From positions 992,001 to 1,056,000 of the forward strand of contig JADJRO010000001.1 of assembly GCA_016712145.1 (NCBI GenBank): a stretch of DNA of 64,000 nt, in the 5' to 3' direction. Source of the stretch: Saprospiraceae bacterium. Lineage in GTDB: Bacteria; Bacteroidota; Bacteroidia; Chitinophagales; Saprospiraceae. Position numbers and translations under genes: made by a program. The number at the start of each line of letters is the position of its first letter. Position 1 is the first letter of the stretch. This document shows positions 44,275 through 53,880 of this stretch, in pieces. The notes below the pieces were generated by a model. It did not search any database and was not told the origin of the DNA. It saw nothing but the letters and a program-made list of their open reading frames with translations.

Positions 44275-46227
44275 TTAATGTTGATCTAATTTATGAAAGT
44301 TACGTAAACAAATATCGAGATCGTTCCATACAGAGTAATTCCATGCATACATACTCAATAATTGTGCCTCTAATTCTTTTATCACAATGCGTTCATTGTT
44401 ATGGATGGGTACTAAAATACCGGGTTTAATCACTGGTAAATTATCCAAAGGCTCCGGACTTTGTTGGTAGGATACCCAGGTTCGCTTTCCTAAAATTACC
44501 GAACTTATGTTTTTTAAAAATTGTCTTTTGCTTTTAAAAATAAAAATAACCATCCAGGAAAATATCAATAACATAATTGAAAACCAAATATCGAAGAAAC
44601 GTTTTTGTCTTAAATAAACAGGCTTGGATAAATTGTATTCCAATTCCAATGACAAAATTTCACCTTGATTGTTTTTTGATGGACTGCTTATGATACCCGA
44701 TCCGGAAGCTGTCATAATTTTGTAATTAATCAAATCCTTCATGTTAGACATAAAAGATAAGATATGTTTCCACTCCATTTTATTTTGACAAAAAACCAGT
44801 TCTTGAATTCCATGAATACGAATGTAATCTTTCCATTGCTCAGATCCCATTTGTGTTAGATGTTCAACAGATATTAATTGAAACTGATCTGTATGTTCAG
44901 TCTTTTGCATCAGGGATTTTACTTTCTCCAATTCCTGAACATCCCCAATTACCAAAACATGTTTTGATTTTACTGTGCCAATCATCCAGGATTTTCTTAT
45001 GAGCCTGTTTAAAACCAAGCGACTCAATACAGCATATAAAATGACCCATAAGAAAGACAAGATCAACAACATTCTGGATGCACGCCAATCTTCCGGAAAC
45101 AAGGCATACAGGCTCAGGTTAAGGATAAATCCCCAAATTGCGGCTATTAATAAATCTTTTAGTGCATATTTCTTTTCATAAACTCCCTGAAAATAAAAAC
45201 AAGCGATCCAAATCAATACAAACAGTGCAGTGTTTACTAGAATTGCCGGACTATTAAAATAATGGATATCTCCATGATAGTATTTTGCCCAATACTGCCG
45301 AATCAAATAAAAGCCAACACTTAATACGGTTGCGTCTAATAAAACTACTTGAATTGTAGCAAGGTAATTTTTAATAAGTGTAAAAAAAGCTTTTGCTCCT
45401 AAGATCATGGTAAGCATTGATACCAGTGCCCACCGATTCGATTTATCAAAATGTTTCTTCGCAAAGATGATCATGGCTTTATAAAATGCAATCACATAAT
45501 TCAAGCTTCCTTTGCTGGTACTTTCTCCTTTATAATGAATGATGCTTGTATCTGCGCAATAATAATTGTTATAACCGCTTTGTTCGATTTTGTATGATAA
45601 ATCAATGTCTTCACCATACATAAAATAATCTTCATCAAATCCTTTGACATGATCCCAAACAGCTTTTGGCAACATCATAAATGCACCTGATAAAACAGGT
45701 ACTTTGTTTGATTCATGTTCCGACAAATGTCCTTGGTAATATTGATTAAAGAGTGCACTTGACGGAAACAATTTATAGATTCCAGTCATCTTGCAAAATG
45801 CTGCCCAAAATCCTGGAAATCCTCTCTTAGATTCAGGTAAAAATTTTCCAGAACCATCAATCATCCGGACACCAAGGCCTCCTGCTTTTGGATGCGAATT
45901 AAAAAATTGAATACACTTGGTAAAGCAATCTTCTTCCACAACCGTATCCGGATTTAAAGCAAGTATATATTCACCGTGTGCTTGTTTGGCTGCTAAATTA
46001 TTGGCCTTGGCAAATCCAAGATTTATTTTTGAAGCAATAACTTTCACTTTAGGAAAGTGTTCCTTTAACATGTCCAAAGAATCATCGACACTGGCATTAT
46101 CCACTACAATAATTTCTGCATCGACATTCCGGATGGCTTTCTCAACCGAAGTCAAACATTGTTCTAAAAAATGGCGAACATTGTAGTTTACAATGAGGAT
46201 GCTTAATTTCACGTTTGGTTTATTCAC
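44275..46227 (-). CDS. Glycosyltransferase family 2 protein with C-terminal polytopic membrane domain
   Basis: A 650-residue protein. Residues 1-270 are a GT2 (rhamnosyltransferase-like) domain: SILIVNYNVRHFLEQCLTSV, EIIVVDNASVDDSLDML, ILALNPDTVVEED, and MYGEDIDLSYKIEQSGY carrying the acceptor-side acidic pair. Residues 270-580 contain about eight hydrophobic helices with a soluble Rossmann-like insertion (HVLVIGDVQELEKVKSLMQK); the C-terminal part RQKRFFDIWFSIMLLIFSW resembles the start of a bacterial sugar transferase (WcaJ-like), but the catalytic end of that domain is missing. So this looks like a fusion of a GT2 with a degenerate undecaprenyl-phosphate sugar transferase. Overlaps recR by 8 bp. 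Likely acts in surface polysaccharide synthesis. Confidence 0.85.
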   Translation of the reverse strand: MNKPNVKLSILIVNYNVRHFLEQCLTSVEKAIRNVDAEIIVVDNASVDDSLDMLKEHFPKVKVIASKINLGFAKANNLAAKQAHGEYILALNPDTVVEEDCFTKCIQFFNSHPKAGGLGVRMIDGSGKFLPESKRGFPGFWAAFCKMTGIYKLFPSSALFNQYYQGHLSEHESNKVPVLSGAFMMLPKAVWDHVKGFDEDYFMYGEDIDLSYKIEQSGYNNYYCADTSIIHYKGESTSKGSLNYVIAFYKAMIIFAKKHFDKSNRWALVSMLTMILGAKAFFTLIKNYLATIQVVLLDATVLSVGFYLIRQYWAKYYHGDIHYFNSPAILVNTALFVLIWIACFYFQGVYEKKYALKDLLIAAIWGFILNLSLYALFPEDWRASRMLLILSFLWVILYAVLSRLVLNRLIRKSWMIGTVKSKHVLVIGDVQELEKVKSLMQKTEHTDQFQLISVEHLTQMGSEQWKDYIRIHGIQELVFCQNKMEWKHILSFMSNMKDLINYKIMTASGSGIISSPSKNNQGEILSLELEYNLSKPVYLRQKRFFDIWFSIMLLIFSWMVIFIFKSKRQFLKNISSVILGKRTWVSYQQSPEPLDNLPVIKPGILVPIHNNERIVIKELEAQLLSMYAWNYSVWNDLDICLRNFHKLDQH

Positions 46228-46831
46228 TAATAATATAGGGCGTGCGATTGAGTAGCGAACGACTTAAAGTAAGTTCATCGGCATATTCTAACTCAGACCC
46301 AAATGAAACACCCCTGGCAAGCATACTAATTTTCAACGTCGGATTGTTTAAGTGTCTGGTAATGTAATAGGATGTAGTATCCCCTTCAATCGTCGGTCGT
46401 ATTGCAAAGATCAATTCAGTGATGGGTTGATTTTCAATTCGCTTAAACAAAGAATGTATCGTTAAATTTTCCGGTCCCATTCCATCAATTGGAGAAATTA
46501 ATCCTCCTAAAACGTGATAAACGCCTCTGAATTGTTGCAATTCTTCAATAGCAAATAAATCCCGTATCGATTCAATTACACAGATGGTCTGTTGATTTCG
46601 AACCGGATCACTACAAATCGTACATAATTCTGAATCTGAATAAGCAAAACATTGTTTACAACGAATCAGTTTTTCTGAGATATTCTTTACCGCCACATAC
46701 AAATCTTCCAGCTTTTTTTTGTCTTGTTGAGCCAGGTGCAAGACCATGCGAAGGGCTGACTTTTTTCCAATTCCGGGCAAGGTACTGAATGCGGCAACAG
46801 CCTCATCCACAATTTTCGAGATTGAATTCAT
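46220..46831 (-). CDS. recR: Recombination protein RecR
   Basis: A 203-residue protein of the RecFOR pathway, which loads RecA on gapped DNA. It has the helix-hairpin-helix front (AVAAFSTLPGIGKKSALRMV), a four-cysteine zinc finger (CKQCFAYSDSELCTICSD, residues 58-75) and a Toprim domain (ICVIESIRDLFAIEELQQFR, GVYHVLGGLISPIDG). Length matches the family. The gene is upstream of, and overlaps, the glycosyltransferase gene. Confidence 0.96.
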   Translation of the reverse strand: MNSISKIVDEAVAAFSTLPGIGKKSALRMVLHLAQQDKKKLEDLYVAVKNISEKLIRCKQCFAYSDSELCTICSDPVRNQQTICVIESIRDLFAIEELQQFRGVYHVLGGLISPIDGMGPENLTIHSLFKRIENQPITELIFAIRPTIEGDTTSYYITRHLNNPTLKISMLARGVSFGSELEYADELTLSRSLLNRTPYIISE

Positions 46832-46953
46832 GCGTTAAAATTATAGAATTTATTCAACTATAAACGATTGATTATGAATCTTTATATTTAGAATCGTTGC
46901 GGTTTATCTTTGAAAACAACCGAATAGATTAATTTTACGCAAAATTACAAAAG

Positions 46954-48176
46954 ATGGCTATTGCAATAAAGATGCCCCGACTTTCTGATACCATGCAAGA
47001 AGGATTTATTAAAACATGGAATAAAAAAGTCGGAGACACCATAAAACCTGGTGATATTTTGGCAGAAGTGGAAACTGATAAAGCCACTATGGATCTGGAA
47101 GCCTATCAAGATGGTGTATTGTTGCACATTGCAGTGAATGAAGGGGCGGTACCCGTTGATGGAATCATTGCTATTATCGGTCAAAAAGGAGAAAACTTTG
47201 AAAATTTCTTAGATAGCTCGAAACAAGTTTCAATTGAAGCTAAAGATGCAACCAAATCCCCGGAACCTCAAGCTTCAGACGCACCTGCTGATAGCCAGGT
47301 GATGCCTCCAGAGCCTACAGATACCCGGATCAAAGCATCTCCCCTGGCAAAATCATTGGCCAAAGAGAAAGGGCTTAGTTTGGAACATCTAAGTGGTACA
47401 GGCGAACAAGGTCGCATTGTCAAAAGAGATGTAGAAAATCTGGCAAACCAAGTCGCTAAACCTGGTCTCTCCACATCCTACGCCGCACCAACGCAACAAG
47501 GCGATCGGGAAGTTATGAATAGCCAAATGAGGAAAACGATCGCAAGACGACTTTCAGAAAGCAAATTTACTGCTCCCCATTTTTATCTTACTACTGAGGT
47601 GGATATGGATGCTTGCGCTGAAGCTCGCAATCAATTAAATGCAGTTTCTCCTCAAAAAATATCTTACAACGACTTAATTGTAAAGCATGTGCGATTGCTT
47701 TACGCTCCAATTTAGCAGTTAATGTTTCCTGGACGAATGATAAAATGATTTACCACAACGACATCCATATTGGAATTGCGGTTGCCATTGAGGATGGATT
47801 GGTAGTGCCGGTTGTCCGTAATACAGATCAAAAAACATTGACCCACCTTAAGGATGAAATTCAAGACAAAGCAGCACGTGCTAAAGAACGCAAACTGAAC
47901 CTGGATGAAATGCAAGGAAACACCTTTACGATTTCCAATTTGGGAATGTTTGACATTGAGCATTTTACCGCCATCATCAATCCACCGGATGCTTGCATAT
48001 TGGCGATTGGTTCAATACAAAAGAAAGCTGCTGTAAAAAATGACAGTCTGGTAATTTCAAACAGGATGAAGATGACTTTATCGTGCGACCATCGCGCCGT
48101 TGATGGAGCAAGTGGGGCAAAATTTTTACAAAGTTTAAAAACTATTTTAGAGAATCCAATCAGCATGCTTTTATAA
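46954..48176 (+). CDS. 2-oxo acid dehydrogenase E2 dihydrolipoamide acyltransferase (frameshifted)
   Basis: E2 core of a 2-oxo acid dehydrogenase complex, probably pyruvate dehydrogenase. Residues 1-80 are a single lipoyl domain with the lipoylated lysine in EVETDKATMDLEA; residues about 125-165 form the E1/E3-binding domain (IKASPLAKSLAKEKGLSLEH); the rest is the catalytic acyltransferase. The frame breaks at A3 47682-47684; adding one A gives DLIVKACAIALRSNLAVNVS, which continues without a gap into MIYHNDIHIGIAVAIEDGLV and ends with the active-site SCDHRAVDGASGAKFL. Repaired length is about 407 residues. The E1 and E3 subunits are not next to it. Confidence 0.92.
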
Positions 48177-48188
48177 AAGCATGCTGAT
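48159..48188. terminator. Palindrome across the E2 stop codon, possible terminator
   Basis: ATCAGCATGCTTTTA and TAAAAGCATGCTGAT form a perfect 30-bp palindrome; the stop codon of the E2 gene is at its centre. It lies between convergent genes and could terminate transcription in both directions, though the T-runs are inside the stem. Confidence 0.5.
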
Positions 48189-48205
48189 TGAAAACAATCA
48201 ACTCC

Positions 48206-50041
48206 TTATTTCTTTTGTGTTGCCTCTTTTGATTCTGTAGCGGCTTTGCGACTCCATGATTTATGACAAGCTCCAGCCTTTGGGCCATCTGGCATTGGCA
48301 TTTCAGCATCGTCTGCTTGACTGATTCTGAATTCAACGCGACGATTTACATGGTAGTTTTTGTTATGCCCTCCGAGAGGTGCTTCTTCACCTCCATACAT
48401 TAATTTAAATCTGGTACGAGGAATGTTGAAGGTATTTACAAGATATTCTATTGCTTCATTTGCTCGATTGTAAGAAAGTACTTTGTTATATGCATTGGAA
48501 TGACGGATATCCGTGTGTCCAAAAACCGTTACTTTCAATGAAGGATGTGTTTGCATTACATGGGCAACGCTGGCTAATTGTGGAACATATTTTAAATCGA
48601 TACAGTACTCGTCCAATTTAAAATGGATCATAGGTAAAAACCATTCTATGTTGCTTAATAATCCTTTTCCTCCAGTACTATCAAAAGTTCCAGGTGGAAC
48701 TCCCAATCGATTATCTACAATACGCTTAACATCATCTTCTGACATTCCAGGTTGCACGACTGGCACCTGTGCGATTCCTTTTTCATTAACCTGAAAGCCC
48801 GGTGGAGAAAATGGTTCAGCATCTTTATGATCCGGAATGCCATCATTGTCACTATCCAATGCAATTCCTTTAGGATCTACAGGCGCACCGGCAGGCGTTT
48901 CGTTTTCTTGATCCAACAAATCAATGACACCATCCTGGTCAGTATCTTTTGGATCAAAGATTGGTCTGCGTTTTAAATCAGCAATATCAGTAAATGCCGC
49001 ATCCAATGGGTTTAACCAATACAAGGGTTCTTTCCGTTTTTTAAATCTTCCCAAATTGATATTTAATCTCAAATTGGTATAGTGCTGATAATCATTTTGT
49101 GTTGTTTGATCTACATCGCTGCGATAAATGATCCCATCCAAATAATCGTTGTCCGAAAAATGAACCTGATGCTCTAACGCAATATTAATCCTCCGGTTGA
49201 TCTTCCTTGACACTCCTACTCCTCCAATAAAAATCGGATGAATATTGGTCTTATCGTTCAAACGAAAAATTCCTTTTTTCTTGAAGGCTGGCGTTTCATA
49301 ATCACCGTCATAAAGTCCTCTTAATTTCTTCTTGATGTCTATTCTACCCTGCCTCTTGTTAAATGCGGCATCCGAATATTCGCTTAAAGAAATCAGATTG
49401 GTATATACATTGCCATTGGCATCTCTTAAATCTAATTTTGTGTTGTTGTGGTCGAGACCCGCTCCTAAAATCAAATAGCTATTCCATTTGTTGCGGTCTT
49501 TATGAAATAAGATATTTCCTATGTTTAGAATGCCTTCAATTGCTCCATAAAAATATTGGGTTTTATAAGCAGGAAACCAGGCATTTTGTGAACCATAGCC
49601 TTGAAAAACGGATGTTTCTACTTCAAGTGCTTTGGTATAAGGTTGTGGCTCTAATCCAAAGGCGGTTCCATAAAAGAAATCTACTCTGAATGAAAATGTA
49701 TAATTGATTGCTCTTCTCAGGTGAAGGGACAAACCATAACCAGGAATTTTAGGGTCTACGTCACCATGAATAAAATAATGTCCGCCTCCAAGACCTAATT
49801 CCCACATATGTTTGGGTTTTGGCGGATATTTTGCTTTACCGGATTTCCAGTCAGCTTCATTGCTGTTACCCAATACAATCTTAGATTTTGAAACTTTTGT
49901 TAAGCCATCATTGGTACCTGTTGTATCAGAGGTAGAGATCAGACTGTTGTCCTGTCTTACTGGAATGGTATCATGTTGCTGACCGAACGTAAAATTCGCC
50001 CATAAGATAAGCAAGAGTACATGGTAGAATTTTGTAGCCAT
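48206..50041 (-). CDS. OmpA family outer-membrane protein with TSP3 repeats
   Basis: A 611-residue protein. Signal peptide to about residue 20 (FYHVLLLILWANFTFGQ); an N-terminal outer-membrane beta-barrel-like domain (MWELGLGGGHYFIHGDVDPK onward); calcium-binding thrombospondin-type-3 repeats (DPKDTDQDGVIDLLDQENE, ALDSDNDGIPDHKD); and a C-terminal OmpA peptidoglycan-binding domain (VTVFGHTDIRHSNAYNKVLS, NRANEAIEYLVNTFNIPRTR, NYHVNRRVEFRI). This is the standard bacteroidotal OmpA architecture linking outer membrane and cell wall. A Lys-rich 30-residue tail follows the OmpA domain. Confidence 0.92.
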   Translation of the reverse strand: MATKFYHVLLLILWANFTFGQQHDTIPVRQDNSLISTSDTTGTNDGLTKVSKSKIVLGNSNEADWKSGKAKYPPKPKHMWELGLGGGHYFIHGDVDPKIPGYGLSLHLRRAINYTFSFRVDFFYGTAFGLEPQPYTKALEVETSVFQGYGSQNAWFPAYKTQYFYGAIEGILNIGNILFHKDRNKWNSYLILGAGLDHNNTKLDLRDANGNVYTNLISLSEYSDAAFNKRQGRIDIKKKLRGLYDGDYETPAFKKKGIFRLNDKTNIHPIFIGGVGVSRKINRRINIALEHQVHFSDNDYLDGIIYRSDVDQTTQNDYQHYTNLRLNINLGRFKKRKEPLYWLNPLDAAFTDIADLKRRPIFDPKDTDQDGVIDLLDQENETPAGAPVDPKGIALDSDNDGIPDHKDAEPFSPPGFQVNEKGIAQVPVVQPGMSEDDVKRIVDNRLGVPPGTFDSTGGKGLLSNIEWFLPMIHFKLDEYCIDLKYVPQLASVAHVMQTHPSLKVTVFGHTDIRHSNAYNKVLSYNRANEAIEYLVNTFNIPRTRFKLMYGGEEAPLGGHNKNYHVNRRVEFRISQADDAEMPMPDGPKAGACHKSWSRKAATESKEATQKK

Positions 50042-50176
50042 TTAGCTCGATTTTATTAATAAATTCATCTTCACCTAAAACCCCAAACAAAGCTATGCAA
50101 AAATTCAGCCATTTTTGTAGGCTGGAATATAAATATTAATATATATGCATTTACTACTGATAATCAATAACTTAAA

Positions 50177-51403
50177 TTAATTTTTAGCATAATAACGCAA
50201 GGCGTTTTCTGACAACTTCAGGGCTTGTTGTGTTTGGGTATAAAGTTGGGAGATTGCAGTTTGCATGGTGTCTTCAATATCCTGAAAAATAGCTTCTTCA
50301 CTGATTTCGACATCTTTTTGCATTAAATAGGCAAACAATCTGGCAACCCCACAATTAGCGATAAAGTCTGGAATCAAAGCGAGCTCCCGGTCGATTTTTT
50401 CTGTCAGTGGCCCAAATAATAAGCCTTCTTCCTTAAATGGAACGTTTGCACCACAGGCAATGAGTTCGAGGCCATTCCGCTTCATAATATCATAACTGGA
50501 TTCAGCGACCAATTTCGATGCAGCTGCTGGAATGAACAAATCAATTTGAAGTTTTTCTAATTCCTGATCTAAGTCTGATGCGGGCCGTTTTTGATCTGAT
50601 TGTATGGTATGGTTGATTTTTTGATTCATAAAATCGCCGACCGATTCCCGGCCAAAACCTTCGTTGTTTACTATAAACCCTTCCTTGTCTTGTATCAAGA
50701 CCAGCTTTGCACCGGCCTGAGATAAGTACCAACCTGCTGCTGCACCTACATTTCCCCAACCTTGAATAGCAACCCGTTTACCGCTTACCGTTTGTTGTTT
50801 AAATATTTTATAAAATGCAACGATGGATTGATACACCCCGTACCCAGTAATTAAATCAATGGTTGAATAAAGGGTACTTTCTTTAGAGGGATTAAATTTT
50901 TCAGATTTTACCAATAAGGCGCAACCTTTCTTCAATTGTTCTAAGACTTCATTTTTGGTGTGATCCGGATAATGAAAATGACCTTCCAATACACCAAATT
51001 GTGGGTGATTGATACCCATGTCCAACAGAAAAGGCCTCACTTCCTTTCGTTCATCAATGTTGAGATCCCCGGCAGTGCCATAATAATTTGACAATAAGGG
51101 CTTAATAGCTGTAAACCAACGTTGCAAAACCTCTTCTTTCCGAGGGTCTTGAGGATCAAAATCAATTCCTGATTTGGCTCCTCCGATGGATGGACCACAT
51201 ACTTTAAACTTTATTTCCATGGTTTTTGCGAGATCTTCGACTTCCCTGCGGGTTAAGCCTTTTCGCATGCGGGTACCGCCTCCGGCTGCTCCACCGGTCA
51301 AACTGTTTATTACCAACCAGCCCTTTGCTTCTGATTTTGGATCGTTCCATTCGAATACAATTTCAGCGGGTTTATTTAAATAATCTTGAAGAAAATGGAT
51401 CAT
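50177..51403 (-). CDS. Glu/Leu/Phe/Val dehydrogenase
   Basis: A 408-residue NAD(P)-dependent amino-acid dehydrogenase. The substrate domain has GGAAGGGTRMRKGLTRREVE, the catalytic lysine region FKVCGPSIGGAKSGIDFDP and YYGTAGDLNIDERKE; the nucleotide-binding domain has VAIQGWGNVGAAAGWYLSQA and, towards the end, VIPAAASKLV and ELIACGANVPF. It deaminates amino acids to 2-oxo acids reversibly; Glu versus branched-chain specificity is not clear from sequence. It is divergent from an arginase-family gene 73 bp away, and both would handle amino-acid nitrogen. Confidence 0.9.
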   Translation of the reverse strand: MIHFLQDYLNKPAEIVFEWNDPKSEAKGWLVINSLTGGAAGGGTRMRKGLTRREVEDLAKTMEIKFKVCGPSIGGAKSGIDFDPQDPRKEEVLQRWFTAIKPLLSNYYGTAGDLNIDERKEVRPFLLDMGINHPQFGVLEGHFHYPDHTKNEVLEQLKKGCALLVKSEKFNPSKESTLYSTIDLITGYGVYQSIVAFYKIFKQQTVSGKRVAIQGWGNVGAAAGWYLSQAGAKLVLIQDKEGFIVNNEGFGRESVGDFMNQKINHTIQSDQKRPASDLDQELEKLQIDLFIPAAASKLVAESSYDIMKRNGLELIACGANVPFKEEGLLFGPLTEKIDRELALIPDFIANCGVARLFAYLMQKDVEISEEAIFQDIEDTMQTAISQLYTQTQQALKLSENALRYYAKN

Positions 51404-51476
51404 AATTCAAATTTATATCATTTCATATTAAATATAGATTTAATATGTAAATTTGTGTTTATTAAACTTGTTTTAC

Positions 51477-52515
51477 ATGATGGACCACAATGCGTTTCGA
51501 CAAAAAGACCCTTCTGTCTCAGATTTTCATCAACAAAGCCTTGGATACATTTTGATAAATCAGGATGCAAATTACCATCTTGCAGCCAATTCAAAATTCA
51601 TAGTTTATTTTTGTTCGCCTGAATTTGAATCTAGCTTCAAAAAACATTTTTACCATCTTACCGCTTCTTATTTTGATGACAGGCTGATTGCAGATGGAGG
51701 TAATTTAAATTCACTCACCGTAACAGAACGTGCAAGCAATTTATTAAATCTTGCATACGCAAAAAATAAAACCCTGCTCATTATTGGAGCTGATTTGAAA
51801 TTAATCCACGAGATCCAATTCCAACAGCAAAAACTTCAAGAGCCCTTTACGCTCCAGTTGCATCAGTGACCATTCCGGATTTTTGGATTCAGTGGATATT
51901 GCATCGTTGTATCTGAAAGAACTTAATTTTCTGGCTTTTCAACGCCAACACGTTGCATTCGATATTGAAAAAATAAATTATTACAGAACGGGTGAATTCA
52001 GAGCCAGTGCCTCTTCATTTGATCCACCCTTACGTCGTTCGGAATTCATTTATTTTGATTTAAATGCCATAAGATCTAGCGAAAGTCCAGGCAATCGCAC
52101 AAAAAACCCGAGTGGATTATTTTCTGAAGAAGCATCTACCCTTTCCCGAATGGCTGGAATGAGCGATCGCGTTAAAATGTATTTTATTTCACCCTGGAAT
52201 GAATCTGAAGACCTTGACGGGATTACTGCTCGATTAGTAGCCCAAATGGCCTGGTATTTTTGGGAAGGCTGTCATCTTAAACAATTAGATCAAAATGTTA
52301 AACGGGAATCCCTTACCCAATATTTGGTTGAAATTAAAAATCTGGATTACATCATCAAATTCTATAAATCAGAAAACACGGGCAAATGGTGGTTTGAGGA
52401 ACCTTTATTGGATAATGAATTTTCCAATCAACTGATTCCTTGCACCTACGAAGAATATCAAGCTACTGCAAAAGACAAAATACCTTCACGCATTCTTGAA
52501 TTGATAAATAATTAA
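51477..52515 (+). CDS. Arginase-superfamily protein, formimidoylglutamase-like (two frameshifts)
   Basis: Read in one frame the protein ends early at 51869 and reopens at 51883. Adding one A to the A5 run 51829-51833 and one T to the T5 run 51880-51884 gives KTSRALYAPVASVTIPDFLD then SVDIASLYLKELNFLAFQRQ, joining both parts into about 345 residues. The C-terminal half carries FIYFDLNAIRSSESPG, PSGLFSEEASTLSRMAGMSD and the FYKSENTGKWWFE end typical of bacteroidotal formimidoylglutamase/arginase-like proteins. The canonical metal-binding DxHxD pair is not obvious here (only D in FDLNAIR remains), so hydrolase activity is doubtful. The start is ATG 51477 or 51480. Divergent from the amino-acid dehydrogenase. 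Confidence 0.75.
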
Positions 52516-52528
52516 GGATATCTACAGC

Positions 52529-53818
52529 TTATTGTAACAATCGTTCTAATCCAGCTGCACGAGATCCTTTTATCAAGATGGCTGTATCTTCTGGCCAATT
52601 CATATCCAACCAAGCTTTGCATGAGGCTGCGTTTTCAAAATGCATATCTGGCAGTTTGATTCCGTCCAAACGATAACGGGTTCCAATAAAAATTCGCTTT
52701 TGAAACGTTTTATCCATTACCTGATTCAGTAAGTCCTGATGTTCTATATCTGAATAAATTCCCAGTTCGGCCATCTCACCCAACACAATCCATTTGTTTT
52801 TAAAATCCATCTGCTCGAAAGCTTGGACTGCTTGTATCATCGAACTTGGATTTGCATTGTATGCATCCAAGATGATGGTATTGGAATTGTGTTTAATAAC
52901 CTGCGAGCGCATGTTGTTGGGAACATAAGCGGCTATCCCCTTTTGAATGGCTGAAGCAGGTACACCGTAGTAGCTTGCCAAACAACAAGCGGCCACTATG
53001 TTTTGGAAATTGTATTCTCCAAACAAATGGGAGTCTATCAAAAATGATTCTTGTTTATTGTAAAATTCCAAAGAAATTTCAGGAAATGATTGAATCAATC
53101 TGCCTGAAAATTCGCAAGCATCCTGTTGCGGTCCAAATGCTATTGCATTGGGTTCAATGGTTGCATATTTTTGCAAAGGCTCAGAAAACAAACTACAGAA
53201 GCGCTGACCCCCATGCGCTTTGAGGTAATCAAACAATTCAGGTTTGGTTCTAAGTACGCCCTCATAGCTTCCAAATCCTTCCAGGTGGGCTTTGCCAATA
53301 TTGGTTATCAAGCCACTATCTGGTTCTGCTATGGCACATAATTCGTGAATATCACCTGGATGATTGGCACCCATTTCCAGGATTAAAAATTCTGTGTCTT
53401 CCTTAATTTTTAATAGGGTTAATGGCACTCCAATGTGGTTATTTAAATTGCCTTCAGTGGCCTGCGTGCGGTATGCTCTTGAAAAAACTGAATGGCACAA
53501 TTCCTTGGTGGTTGTCTTGCCATTGGTACCGGTAATAGCAATAATTTTAGCTTTAAATCTTCTTCTATGAATCTTGGCCATTTCCTGCAATTCCTTTAAA
53601 GTGTTTTCGACACGAATCAACCTTGGATCTTGAGAAACAAATTGATCTACAATTGCATAGGCCGCACCTTGTTCCAATGCTTCCAAGGCATAGCTGTTGC
53701 CATTGTGATTGGGACCACTCAAAGCAACAAAAATACCATCCTTCAATGGCTTTCGGGTGTCGGTAAACACCTTGGCATCTTGGTCGAGAAACCGTTGATA
53801 TGATTCAGGATATTGCAT
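52529..53818 (-). CDS. murF: UDP-N-acetylmuramoyl-tripeptide--D-alanyl-D-alanine ligase MurF
   Basis: A 429-residue Mur ligase adding D-Ala-D-Ala to the peptidoglycan precursor in the cytoplasm. The ATP loop is AITGTNGKTTTKELC (about residues 95-108), followed by the central NLNNHIGVPLTLL, LEMGANHPGDIHEL and ITNIGKAHLEGFGS blocks, and the C-terminal ligand domain with DAYNANPSSMIQAVQAFEQM and VLGEMAELGIYS. Length is normal. It lies downstream of gldJ on the same strand, but a terminator separates them. Confidence 0.95.
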   Translation of the reverse strand: MQYPESYQRFLDQDAKVFTDTRKPLKDGIFVALSGPNHNGNSYALEALEQGAAYAIVDQFVSQDPRLIRVENTLKELQEMAKIHRRRFKAKIIAITGTNGKTTTKELCHSVFSRAYRTQATEGNLNNHIGVPLTLLKIKEDTEFLILEMGANHPGDIHELCAIAEPDSGLITNIGKAHLEGFGSYEGVLRTKPELFDYLKAHGGQRFCSLFSEPLQKYATIEPNAIAFGPQQDACEFSGRLIQSFPEISLEFYNKQESFLIDSHLFGEYNFQNIVAACCLASYYGVPASAIQKGIAAYVPNNMRSQVIKHNSNTIILDAYNANPSSMIQAVQAFEQMDFKNKWIVLGEMAELGIYSDIEHQDLLNQVMDKTFQKRIFIGTRYRLDGIKLPDMHFENAASCKAWLDMNWPEDTAILIKGSRAAGLERLLQ

Positions 53819-53825
53819 AAATAAA

Positions 53826-53858
53826 AAAAACTCACAACAAAGATTGCTGTGAGTTTTT
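53826..53858 (-). terminator. Rho-independent terminator after gldJ
   Basis: On the minus strand AAAAACTCACAGCA pairs with TGTTGTGAGTTTTT (one mismatch) and a further T-run follows; loop ATCTT. It lies between the stop of the gldJ gene and the start of murF. Confidence 0.85.
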
Positions 53859-53880
53859 CAAATTTTAATTTTTTATCGAT

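Noticed and set aside
46954..48176. Programmed -1 frameshift as a biological explanation for the split E2, CotH and porU genes
   Set aside because: The three sites share nnA-AAn, but no X-XXY-YYZ heptamer or strong downstream structure is visible, and frameshifts in other genes need changes in the opposite direction. Consensus error fits all of them.
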